Shown: one piece after another, positions 1 to 10,900 of the stretch
How positions within the stretch are numbered: position 1 is the stretch's first letter
How the letters are laid out: each line of letters begins with the position of its first letter
The notes under the pieces: model-generated
What the model saw: the letters and a program-made list of their open reading frames with translations, nothing else
Told to the model about the DNA's origin: nothing
Databases searched by the model: none
Program-made: the position numbers and the translations under genes
Assembly: GCA_024195265.1 (NCBI GenBank)
Contig: JAJLRJ010000006.1
Location: 27,940,852-28,004,851, forward strand
Direction: 5' to 3'
Length of the DNA: 64,000 bases
Source of the DNA: Dendrophyllia cribrosa
Lineage: Eukaryota; Cnidaria; Anthozoa; Scleractinia; Dendrophylliidae

Positions 1-327
1 ATTTAATTGATTTAAACATAGCTGTATTATGCTCATAACTTGTTATATGTATGACTGATATACATGTATTCAGTTAATTGACAAGAATGTGTTATTGTTG
101 GCTTTCGTTCTGCATTGCAACCATGTAGCAGTTAAGGATATAATCCTGTTGCAGGCCAGAAATTTGGGATTTCTGTAAAACCCTAAAAATCAGAATCTTT
201 TAATATTATTTATCACTTACTAATTAATATTATATATCATTTTTAGGTGCAATTGCAGGCAAAGTCCAAAATAATTCATTCCAATAATTACCGTAATCTT
301 TTTGTGAAAGCCTTGAAAGCTTTAGTA

Positions 328-670
328 CCCAGGGGGGGATACTCGAAATTTACATGACGGGGGGGTCCGACGTATTTTTTTGGGTCTAAAATTTCGACCC
401 TCGGTATTTTTTTGGGTCAAGAAATCCGGCGGGTATTTTTTTGGGTCTTAAAAAAATAAGCATATTTTTTTGGGGTTTCAAATCTCAGAGCGACGTTTTT
501 GTTGCGATCAGTGCCGGGGTTTACGTGGATCAGATTTTTTTTTTGGGTATAAAATTTCGATGCTAGGTATTTTTTTGGGTGAAAATTTCAAGCTCGAGTA
601 TTTTTTTGGGTTCAAAAAATGAGGCTCCGTCGGACCCCCCATCATGTAAATTTCGAGTATCCCTCCTGGG
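328..670. mobile_element. hAT-like MITE with 8-bp target duplication
   Basis: About 45-bp terminal inverted repeats (left 328-372 starting CCCAGG, right 628-670 ending CCTGGG) enclose a short core. The same 8 bases, CTTTAGTA, flank the element on both sides (320-327 and 671-678). An 8-bp duplication is typical of hAT transposases. The core repeats the word TATTTTTTTGGGT about six times and has no coding capacity, so the copy is non-autonomous. Confidence 0.75.
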
Positions 671-759
671 CTTTAGTATAATAGTTTAATTCTAAGCTTT
701 TTGTACTTTCTAGAATTTCCGGGTGTATGTGTACTGTAAATGTGTAATAATATAGTAGG

Positions 760-1640
760 AATGCCTGTAAAGGTGGGAATTATTCTATGCTTTCCTGACC
801 TTTTGCAAATCAGGAAAAGCTGGGAAAGGACAGAATATTTATTCCTGGCTTTCCAGGCTTTAATTGGTGCTTTACTGGAAAGCTGGGTGTCATTCTGCAC
901 TTTCCTAGCTTTTTTGCATATAGGGAAAAGCCAGGAAAGTGTGGTCATTCTGGCTTTCTGGGCTTTCCAGGAAATATCCAAGGAATCCTGGTACATGTAA
1001 GCGCTGAAAACCTGAGGACGGTCCACGCTTTCCTGGTTATTTTGCACTAAGGAAAAGCCTGCAGGAAAGCACGGACCGTCCTGGCTTTCCACGCTTTCGA
1101 GGATTCCTTGGTTTCCTGGAAAGTGCGGAAAGCCAGGACGGTCCGCGCTTTCCTGGCTTTTCCCTATGTGCACTTTTCCCTATGTGCCCTTTCCAGGATT
1201 CCTTGGTTTCCTGGAAAGCATGGATCCGCGCTTTCCTGGCTTTTTTGCACATAGGGATTTTCGAGGAAAGCGTGGACCGTCTTAGCTTTCCGCGCTTTCA
1301 AGGATTTCTTTGGTTTCCTGGAAAGTGCGGAAAGCCAGGACGATCCGCGCTTTCCTGGCTTTTCCCTATGTGTACTTTTCCCTATGTGCCCTTTCCAGGA
1401 TTCCTTGGTTTCCTGGAAAGCACGGATCCGCGCTTTCCTGGCTTTTTTGCACATAAGGAATTTCCAGGAAAGCGCGGACTGTCCTGGCTTTCTGCGCTTT
1501 ACAGGAAACCGAGGTATCCTGGAAAGCGCGGAAAGCCAGGATGGTCCGCGCTTTCCTGGAAATTCCTTATGTGCAAAAAAGCCAGGAAAGCGCGGAATTT
1601 TTCCGCGGAATTCCGCGGAATTCCAGGCTTCCTTTTGCAT
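760..1640. repeat. Tandem and inverted repeat array, about 202-bp period
   Basis: The words CTTTCCTGGCTTTT and GGAAAGCGCGGA recur many times in both orientations. A longer unit beginning CCGCGCTTTCCTGGC at 1143 recurs at 1345, giving a period near 202 bp. Each unit contains pairs of inverted sub-repeats and can fold back. Open frames here are long on both strands only because the repeat lacks stops; their Lys/Arg/Ser/Trp/Pro-rich translations are repeat artefacts. Confidence 0.8.
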
Positions 1641-1680
1641 GGGGACGGCGCTTGTTTACATTGCGAAGCCTGCAGTATCG

Positions 1681-4309
1681 TTTGCTAAACTAAAAAGGTT
1701 TGAGCGATAGCGTCCTTTACACAGATCTACATCGTACATGTAGCTTGAAATCTCGATGACTCTAGAGGTGAAGATTATTTTTAGTGGTTTTAAATCTCGA
1801 TCAATCGACAAAATATTTGAAAGATTCAAGACGTGATATTTTATATCGGCGGTATTTGCGATTCGAGCAAGATTCGAAATATGATAGCGTTTACTATCAG
1901 TTGTTATCTCGTGCTTAGGCTTGTCGGCGGCTTCTTATTCACTAGATTTCTATTCTTTTACACAACAATACCAAACAAAGCAAACTTATGGCAATGAATA
2001 ACAAATAAAAATGCGCGCACGACATGCGCGCATTTAGACGCGTCTGGACAATTGCGTATACGCGTTAAACGTGCGCACGGTTTGCGTCTGCGTGGTTCGC
2101 TTATCTCTGAGCTGCACTGTATGTGCATAAACTGAGCTTTTTCTTGTCCCCCAAAGACAAAAGTAAGTTGACTGTGGCACCTGGGTACTGCTAAAGCATT
2201 GCCATGAGTTAATGTGCAGTACATGTCCATGTACATGTAGTGTAATGACCACTATTTTTACTGCAGAAGTTTGCTGAATAATGAAGACAAATTCTTCAAA
2301 CTTGAATTTAGCTTACAAATAATATAAGCCAAAAATATATTATACAACTGTCTATACATGTACATGTTGTACAGTGTAGTTCATTTTTATCCTTGGTTCA
2401 AATTTTATTTTCCTTTGTTTAAAACTCATTATCATACATTATCATATCCAAAAACAAAGGAAAATAAAATTTGAACCAAGGATAAAAATGAACTACAACA
2501 TACATGTATACATGTACATATTTTAAGAATGACACAAGCAAGCTAAGAAATACACTGTATGCCAGCAAGGACAATAACTGACCTGAAACTAACTGACCTG
2601 TCTCAATAAACATTAAATCTCTGTTAATCCATGAGGCATCCATTTTCTTTCTTATCATTCTGGAAGAGAAGGAGTCCTCCAGGGGGAATTCAAATGAGCT
2701 GGGGCATTTGAGGATTTTTTTGAGTAAATTAAAAATGCACTGTATAATAATACATGCACTGTTGTCTGTAGATATAAACAACAAAGAGCAGGGTTTGCAC
2801 TATCAATAGTCAGGTTGTTCTTCCCACCTGAAAATGCAACTGAATAGGAGACTCTGCCAGTGGGGTACTACCTGTAACCACTTAACCATCACCACAGGAA
2901 GGAGTCACTTATCTAAAAATAGTACAATTATACAAGGAAATCCCTTTTCACATGCCTACATGTATACAGGTATTTTCTTGTTCAAGTAGAGTGAAAGGTT
3001 CCTGTTAGCCAACTCAAGAATAGGAAATGTTCCACATGTGCATATCGCTGGCTTGTGTTTGAGAGACCATCATTGACAAAAAAGGTGTCAAATAGAAATT
3101 TTGAATGTAAAGTACATGTAGCCATGTGCTTAGTCGATTTGATTGAGGAGACACTCAAGTATGGTTTGTAAAAACTTGATTGTATTCATAACACTTTCGA
3201 TAGGATTGCCAACTTCATCTAGATACAGTTCATGAAACACAATGTTTACACAGTATGTTTAAATTATAAACATGGCTCTATATCTCTGCAATCTGCTAAA
3301 GAGATTTATAAAATTACAAAGCATATCTAAATTATAGGATATAAATAACATAATTTACATGAGACCTACATTTGTACATATGGTATTTAAACAAGAGAAT
3401 GGTAAAAAAGAAAAATGACATTGAAACTAAAAGTGAGTCAGCCGCATTACACTATTACATATTTAATAAGCCACAACTTTAACCAGTGCTGTTCAAATAA
3501 CTTTGTTAAGAATTTATCTACATTTGTAGGTCAGGTGTTTTTGTCAGGTTTTTACAAGTGTATAAATATTTCTTTTGCAATAAAATCAATACAAGCAGTC
3601 TGCATTATAGGGATTTGGCAATTTGGATGGAATGGAGTCTTCAAGTGTGTTAAATAAAATTTGCTTTCATACATATGTACATGTACATACATGTATAAAA
3701 TTTGAAAGTTGTATCTTTGTATAATGATAATCATTAAACCATCCTAGAGTCTTTGTAAAGAAAATAGTTGATTTGTTACAATGTATACACTGTAAAAGTA
3801 TGTTCTATTGAGTCTGGATTGAAGCAGAAAGAGCATGCATCATCAACAGTCAAATTGTACTTCTTCAGTTCTTTCTTAGCTGCAATTATCCTATGCAGAA
3901 CTTTAAAAGAAAATTTTCTAAGTTTGTTGTCTTTGGATGACTTATAAGTATTTATTTCAGGACCTAACAGCGTTCAGCTGTCCAGCAAGTTTTTCTTAAA
4001 CAGTTTAGTTTTTACAGCACAGTTTAGATACATGTAACACTGATGTTCTGTCCTCCAACTGATGGTATTCTAACGGTGCACTAAGCAGATCAGGGGTGGG
4101 AGAATCAAATGCCTTTCTCTTCAGATGAGAAGGGATGGCAGCGATTAGTTGAAAATATATAATGCAAATAGTTCAATTTAATTTTGAATTTTTTTTGGAA
4201 GTCTTTGAGCATCAGAAATTTCCCTTCTGAATTTAACAAATCACTTACAGTGTATAAAATAAATTCCCTTGTCAAATCAGTGTTTCCAAAAAACACAATT
4301 CTTTTCGAT
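1681..4309. other. Non-coding AT-rich DNA
   Basis: No open frame here looks like a protein. Apart from the foldback at 2377-2500 and scattered ACATGTACATGT words, I see nothing in this stretch. Confidence 0.6.
2377..2500. repeat. Foldback (palindromic) MITE-like repeat
   Basis: Arms of roughly 50 bp read GTAGTTCATTTTTATCC at the left and its complement at the right, around a short loop containing ATTATCAT. A diverged relative with the same inner words (TTTATTTTCCTTTG) lies at 42620-42781, so this is a dispersed family. Confidence 0.7.
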
Positions 4310-4826
4310 AGTTACCATATTTATTGGATTAAACACCACCCTCAAATAAACAACGCACTTGAGAGCAAAAATATTAATAAACGCCGCCCTCGAATAGATG
4401 CGGCGTTTATTCGAATAATATACATGCATGTACTCAAAAAGCGAGTACAGTAATAATCTAGCTTCAGCAAGCTTAAAAATTTATTTTCCTTGATTATAAC
4501 AATGTTTATCAGTGCATTCAAAGCTCTGAGGAATAATTATAATCAAAACACAAGTACAATACAGTCCAGCTTATACAAGCTTTGGAAATTTACTTTCATT
4601 GATAACATTTTTTTTTTCAGTTCAAAGTGAGTACAGTGTATACTTCAATGCTCTTCCACTAAGCTCCCTCTCCAGAATTCTCGCAATGTGCAGTTCCATT
4701 GTTAAAGCAGAGAATTTTGCTGGCACTACAAGCCCAACTTCTCTTGGATTTTAAATAAACGCCGCACTAGAATCACGAAAAATTTAATAAACGCCTTGGC
4801 ATTTAATCGAATACAAATACGGTATT
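4310..4826. mobile_element. MITE with terminal inverted repeats
   Basis: The left end reads TACCATATTTATTGGATTAA and the right end complements it (GAATACAAATACGGTATT). The word AATAAACGCCGC occurs in both orientations near 4375, 4395 and 4752. No transposase frame is present, so this is a non-autonomous element or fragment. Confidence 0.5.
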
Positions 4827-5385
4827 AAATTTTTCCCTTTATAATTATTCCAAAGAATGAGGTCATTTTGTTGTCTTTTGAATAATTAGCCAATTCTTGG
4901 AAGTACATGTACATGTACAGAAGTCTAGTAATTTGTGATAAAATAAAGGTAAATTTGTATCAAGATTTTTGCAGTTGTAATTTCACTGACATGTAAGAAG
5001 AAAGAGTAAGCCCCCATATTTATCAAAAATAATAGTAATTTGGTATGGCTTTCCAATTGTCGTTGGAATTGCTAAGCAGTCTATCTATCCAAGCTAAATG
5101 AAGAGATTTCACTAAAGTTTACGAAATTAAGACCACCTTCTAACAAAGGCTGGCAGACATACACTGTACACTGTACATGTGTAATTCACAATATGATTTA
5201 TGTGATATGTTTAACAGTTAAGTAGCAAGGATACAGTATATTTTCACTTGAGGAACAGATCCATTGACAACATACATGTACATGTACATGAATGAAAGTT
5301 GACCTTTAGTGCATAAAGCGGCGTCACTGCAATAAATAACTCGCCACTGGTTTTAATATACATGTAGAGTTAAAAAAGTTATTAA

Positions 5386-5475
5386 TTCTCCCCACTAGAA
5401 TTTGAACTCGGGAGTCAGGAGCCATCATTATGGCTCAGCAAAAGCACACTAGTCACTTGGGCCACAAGGTCACAA
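5386..5475 (-). repeat. Possible tRNA-derived SINE head
   Basis: On the minus strand an A-box-like word (TGGCCCAAGTGACTAGTG) is followed about 45 bases later by a B-box-like word (GAGTTCAAATTC). The spacing fits a tRNA-derived promoter, but no intact cloverleaf is visible. Confidence 0.35.
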
Positions 5476-6315
5476 ACAATCTGTAGAGTTTAATTTGAAC
5501 ATGTATAATAAAATTATTTCAACTGTGTCCAGTAAATACAGTAAATACATGTAAAGTTATATTTTTGTTGTGTTTACACTTGACGGTTTTACTGCGGTAT
5601 CGGAGTTTACTTACCAAGGTAAACTTTTTATTAGCGTAAATGGCAACTAATACATTGTACCTCAGTAAATGCTGCCAAAGACAATAGAAATTTGACCATG
5701 GTAAATGTTGTAAATTACATGTATGCTGTGATCAGGCATGGTTTAGGTTGGTAACCGAGGTCAAAATGACAGATACATGCATATCTGCTTGCGGTGGCAT
5801 ACTATTTCACTTCCCGCGGTGTTCAGATCACTTTATTTGAATACGTTTTGACGGCTTTTTAGCTGTGGCACAAAATAATTCTTCACATCAATCCTGGTAA
5901 AGCCTTCGACCCTTACGGCGGGCAATCTCAAAGGTAAAACTGGCCATGACCATGCATGTCTAGCACGCCTTGTTGCAATTAATTTTGAGTTAAAACTATC
6001 CATTTTTGCCTCAATTTCTTGAGGTGCTGTAGCAGTAACAGCTGCTGAAATCTTGAGGCTTCTGTTTGCCACTCAAGAACTAGAAAATTATAGACAATGA
6101 ACACGAAAGCCACCGCTTCACTTCTACAATGTAATAGCAGGCATGTTTTTAGAAATTCCAGCCAATTCGGTTTGTTGCACTGGCAAGTCGAGTACTAGCA
6201 TTGCATGATGGAAGTTTAGTTTAAGTTATTTGAGGCAGTTTAAACACTGTATGAATGTACTAAGGTTAAGTAACTTGACCTCAGTAAATTGAAATATTTG
6301 GTACATTTGTAAACG

Positions 6316-6671
6316 TTTAAAGCTGAATTAAAGTCCGTACTGCGCAATCTCGGGGTTTGTTTTCATTTTTTGTTTTGAATTTGTTGATATGTTACACTTC
6401 GGTGACAGCATACATGGAGTAAGTGGGAGTAAACCGAGTCCGCCATTTTAACAGCTGTTGTGTTTACGAATGTTCGATGAGCTGAAACGTCGGTTTGGGA
6501 AAACGTTGGGGTTCTTTTACTTGTTATTATAGTTCGGCAAGGATATCTGACGTTAATAATGGAGGAAAAGGTAAGGTTGTTTCGTTATTTTCATTTTCGC
6601 TAATGTTTATGAGTCTCACAAACATTGCCAAGCAGAGATTGCGCAGTACGGACTGTAGATCAACTTTAAGA
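6316..6671. mobile_element. Short TIR element (MITE)
   Basis: Left and right ends share about 35 bp in inverse orientation, centred on AGTCCGTACTGCGCAATCTC (left near 6332, its complement near 6633). The interior shows no credible protein. Confidence 0.6.
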
Positions 6672-7013
6672 GTAAACATAACATTTGTCAAGTAAATTGT
6701 TCACAAAGAAAAAATGTTTAAATTACATACATGAACTTGCTTTTAAATCTGAAACATCAGTGGTCCAACAAAAATATTCATAACACATGCACACAAACCA
6801 TTATTTATAGCAGTAAATACTCGATTAAAAGGGTTCACTACAAGCTTACACACAGGTATGACACAACTCGCAAAACGAAGCAAGGCTACAGATAATCTTT
6901 CAAGTACAAGCTTCTACATGTACATGTATTGAAGTCTCACAGCGTTTATACGTGTATGTTAAAAGTGTATAATCAAATTCTAGAGCTCATACATGTACCT
7001 GTACATGTAATCT

Positions 7014-7018
7014 GTATC
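7014..7018. repeat. Target-site duplication, left copy
   Basis: GTATC directly precedes the AGTAGTTAGGGACG terminus and recurs directly after the right terminus at 24195-24199. If one A is counted as lost at the left junction, the duplication is the 6-bp GTATCA expected of Polinton integrases. Confidence 0.75.
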
Positions 7019-7258
7019 AGTAGTTAGGGACGTTGGTGATTCGGGACCACCCCCACAGACCCCTATAGGGCCTTAATTTAATGATTGACACCGCCACCCA
7101 CAGTGGGTGGCGGTGTCAATCATTAAATTAAGGCCCCATAGGGGTCTGTGGGGGTGGTCCCGAATGCACCAACGTCCCTAACTACTCACTGTGAATGCTG
7201 ATCCGGCACGAGATCACCACCCCAGGGAGGTATAGCCAATTGAAGAAACCCCGCCCTG
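7019..7258. repeat. Left terminal inverted repeat, outer part palindromic
   Basis: It matches the complement of 23934-24194. The outer 168 bp (7019-7186) is a near-perfect palindrome with arms of about 84 bp and almost no loop, so AGTAGTTAGGGACG occurs at both edges. The outer arm lacks one C that the inner arm has (near 7039), and the right repeat shows the same difference. The inner part (7187-7258) carries the early-type box CCAATTGAAGAAACC just before the polymerase gene. Confidence 0.9.
7236..7250 (+). promoter_or_regulatory. Early-type box upstream of polymerase
   Basis: CCAATTGAAGAAACC lies inside the terminal repeat, 23 bases before the ATG at 7274. Near-identical copies precede the nuclease and the 77-residue end gene. 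A promoter role is inferred from this placement. Confidence 0.6.
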
Positions 7259-7273
7259 TGCATACCAACCAAC

Positions 7274-7987
7274 ATGGCAACGGCACAGAGTCCCGGCATG
7301 AGATCGCCAATTGAAGAAAATAAAACCCCTGTATATAACATGGCGGCTCGACGTCTTGACTTCAACCCAAGGAACCAAGATTACTTTGGTAATTGGTTGC
7401 ATGGTTATAAGATGAACGTCCCTGTTGGTTACCCCATCAAGGACCTCAATTCATTCTTCATAACTAATCGGGCGGCTTTTCTCCAGAAAATTGCACGCGA
7501 AGTCACAGAGCTTGGCGGGGTGAAGGTCACTTTGTCATTCGATGTTCACTTTTCAATGGAAGGCGAGGACAATCGAAAAATTAATCACTTCTTTTGGAAT
7601 GCTAATCCACTGATTGTAACACATCTATATCAGCTTCGAGAGGAGGACACCCCGGAAGGCATTGTCAATGACTTTGAGGAAGAGATTGCCAGATGGCAGC
7701 AGTTGGGCTCTGGTTGGGTGATTGAGAACATCAAAACTGTTTACCTTGAGTTCGGGGCATACCATCCTCTACGAGGTGGCACATTTATCCCAACCCCATC
7801 AAAACTCAGGTCAAAGCAGGCTATCATCAATGTGAAGAACAGAGATAACCAGTGTCTGCGCTGGGCACTGCGATCTGCATTGTTCCCTGCAAATGTTCAC
7901 TCAGACAGGCCAGGAAGTTATCCCATTGATGATGGCCTAGACTGGAATCGATTTTCCAACGCCATTGAGTCAGATATCCAAGGTTGA
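7274..7987 (+). CDS. Protein-primed DNA polymerase B, N-terminal part (frame broken)
   Basis: This is the N-terminal region of a Polinton family B polymerase. Its end (about residues 190-205), with the stretch INVKNRDNQCLRWALRSALF, is a conserved lead-in to the exonuclease region in these enzymes. The frame runs off its homology after the Asp codon at 7940-7942. The next homologous codon is GGA at 7944, one base out of step, so the break is a +1 shift at about 7943, most simply one extra T. A start at the ATG 7340 (residue 23), just after a TATATA word, is an alternative to 7274. The N-terminal region of protein-primed polymerases often serves the terminal-protein function, but I see no residue that proves this here. 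Confidence 0.85.
   Translation: MATAQSPGMRSPIEENKTPVYNMAARRLDFNPRNQDYFGNWLHGYKMNVPVGYPIKDLNSFFITNRAAFLQKIAREVTELGGVKVTLSFDVHFSMEGEDNRKINHFFWNANPLIVTHLYQLREEDTPEGIVNDFEEEIARWQQLGSGWVIENIKTVYLEFGAYHPLRGGTFIPTPSKLRSKQAIINVKNRDNQCLRWALRSALFPANVHSDRPGSYPIDDGLDWNRFSNAIESDIQG
7306..7320 (+). promoter_or_regulatory. Second early-type box, in the polymerase leader
   Basis: GCCAATTGAAGAAAA repeats the box at 7236 about 70 bp downstream, together with flanking words (GGCACGAGATC versus GGCATGAGATC). It is followed by CCCCTGTATATAAC and an ATG at 7340. The local duplication gives the gene two promoter-start sets, and the ATG at 7340 may be the true start. Confidence 0.5.
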
Positions 7988-10900
7988 GCGTCAAAACAAC
8001 CTTCCAATCAACATTTATGGATACAACAACAATAAGGTGGTTGTGATCAGAGTCAGTGAGCTAGAGGATCCCAATCTGCGAAGGATTAATCTGATGTTAC
8101 TCACAAACACTCACATCTCACATTATTGTTTCATCAAGAGCATGAGCAGGCTTCTGCACAGCGAGTTCAACGTTTGGCGTCGCATGCATCACTGTGACAG
8201 GTGTCTCCAAGCCTTTTCTTCAGAACGGGCTCTCACCGATCATCTATTCTATTGCAGAGGAGTCAAAGGCAGACCAGCACGAGCTGAAATGCCAAAAGAA
8301 GGCGAAAACTTCCTCAACTTCAAGAACTTCCAAAACCAGATGAAGAAGCCTTGGGTTATATATGCTGACTTCGAAAGCATTGTCGAAAAGGTCCACGGCT
8401 GTATACCAGATCCACAAAAGAGCAGCACCACCGAAACATCCGTACATAAACCCTGCGGGTTCTGCATGTTGGCTGTTCGCTCTGATGAAGAGACAAAGGG
8501 CCCTTATCTTTACAGAGGAGAGGACGCCGTGCCAGTTTTTCTTGACACTCTTCAACAGCTGGAAGGAGTGATCAGAGACGAGTTGAAACACAAGGCACCA
8601 CTCTCAATGACAAGAGCAGACTGGGCAGAGTTCAACCATGCAACAAATTGCCACATCTGTGACAAGCCTCTCATCAAGGACAACTTCAGGGATGCCATTG
8701 CGGCCTATAGTCCAAACACCGGAGAATACGAGGGCTTCGTTCATCGGTTCACCAACAAATGCTACAAAGATTCATTCAAAGTCTTTATCAGCAGCTATGA
8801 TAGTGAACCGGAAGTGTACCCATTCATCAGGCCATGGAACCAAAGGAAGCCACCTCCAAATGACCTACCAGAGCAAGCCGATTGTCTCTACTGCCATGAG
8901 CCACTTATACAAGACTCTGTTCGGGACGCAGTCAAAGATCATTGCCACATCACAGGCAAATATCGGGGTGCGGCTCACAGTTCTTGCAACATGAACTATT
9001 TCCGAACCAACCCGAAAATGGAAATAATCCCGGTAGTCTTTCACAACTTGAAGGGCTATGATGCACACCACATCATGAGTGGAATTGCGGATGTGAATTC
9101 CGATTTGAAATGCATCCCAAACAACATGGAGAAGTACATCTCTTTCTCTCTTGGTAATCTGAGGTTCATTGACAGCTTGCAGTTCATGCAGCAGTCAAGC
9201 CTCAGTTCCCTGGTTGAAGCAAACAAGCCAGAGTCCTTCACAATCACGGCAAGCCATGAGAAGAACCAAGCCAGACGCAGCCTTCTCCTGCAAAAAGGGA
9301 TTTACCCATACGAATACATGGACTCTTGGGCTCGATTCGATGAGGCCTCTCTCCCGCCGAAGGATGCCTTCTACAGCGAGCTCAAGAAAGAAAACATATC
9401 AGACGAAGAATACGCCCACGTGCAGAAAGTGTGGGAGGTATTTGGATGCAAGACTATGGGGGATTACCACGACCTCTACCTTGAGACAGATGTGCTTCTT
9501 CTGGCTGATGTTTTCGAGAACTTCAGAAAGACATGTCTGCGGAACTACAAGCTTGACCCGGCACATTATTATACAAGCCCTGGTCTCTCATGGGACGCTC
9601 TTCTCAGGTATACGAAAATCAACCTGGAGCTGCTCACAGACGTCAACATGCACCTCTTTGTTGAAAGAGGCTTGCGAGGCGGTATATCCATGGAGAGCAG
9701 GCGGCACTGTAAGGCCAACAACCCCTATTTTCGTGACCACAACCCCAACGAAGAGTCAAGTTACATCATGTATCTCGACGCGAACAATCTCTATGGATGG
9801 GCCATGAGTCAGCCTCTCCCAGTTGGCAACTTCGCATGGTGCCCTGTCTTTCCAACACAACACCAGATCAGGAGATGGAGACCAAACAGAAAGATTGGTT
9901 ACATTCTCGAGGTTGATCTTGAGTACCCCGAGGAGCTGCATTATGAGCACAACGCTTATCCTCTTGCCCCAGAAAGTCAGGTCGTTCCAAAGGAATGGAT
10001 GTCGCCATACCAAAGGGCCTTGACAGGGGGACAGCCAAAAGACAAGACGCAGAAGCTGCTCCTTACCCTTAACAACAAATCCCGGTACGTGCTGCATTAC
10101 AGAAATCTCCAGCAGTACCTGGATCTTGGGATGAAGTTGGTGAAAATCCACAAAATGCTCAATTTCGAGCAGAGGGCTTGGATGGAGCCATATATCTCCC
10201 TGAACACCGAGCTCAGGAAGAGGGCCACTTCCGACTTCGAGAAGAACTTCTTCAAGCTCATGAACAACTCCGTCTTCGGTAAGACAATGGAGAACCTCAC
10301 AAACCAAATCGACATGAAGCTTGTCCGGGCGCACGAGCAGGACAAGATGAGAAAGCTCATCGCAAGCCCGCTGTTTTCCAGTGCAACGATCTTTGGGCCC
10401 AAACTAGCGGGTATCCAGATGCACAAAGAGAAAATCAAATTCAACCGCCCAGTTTACACAGGCATGTGCATCCTTGATCTCTCCAAAACACTGATGTACG
10501 ACTTCTATTACAAACATCTCAAGCTGAAATATGGTCAGTGTGTAGACCTACTCTACACAGACACAGACTCTCTGCTCCTCGAGATCAAGACGGATGATAT
10601 ATATAAAGACATGGAGAACCTTCTGGATGAACTCTACGACACAAGTGATTACCCCAAGGACCATCCACTCCACAGCCAGAAGAACAAGAAGGTCATCGGT
10701 AAGATGAAGGACGAGTGCGCAGGTAAGCCGATCTTGGAGACTGTGTGTCTTCGCTCGAAGATGTACTCAATCCTTCTTGATGACGACAAAAACATCAAGA
10801 AAGCAAAGGGCACCACCAAGGTTGTCACAAAGAAAGAGATCACCCACCAGAATTACAAGGACGCCCTCTTCGACCGGCCAACCTTCAAGCACGGGATGGA

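Noticed and set aside
673..1710. Several overlapping open frames of 70-170 codons on both strands
   Set aside because: They are translations of the 202-bp inverted/tandem repeat; composition is repetitive and identical motifs occur in all frames.
7965..7967. Separate gene starting at 7965 within the polymerase
   Set aside because: The codon is TTG, and the homology to polymerase continues upstream in the same frame to 7944, so this is an internal position after a frame break.
9169..9807. 212-codon plus-strand frame within the polymerase
   Set aside because: It is a shadow in another frame of a clearly conserved polymerase region.
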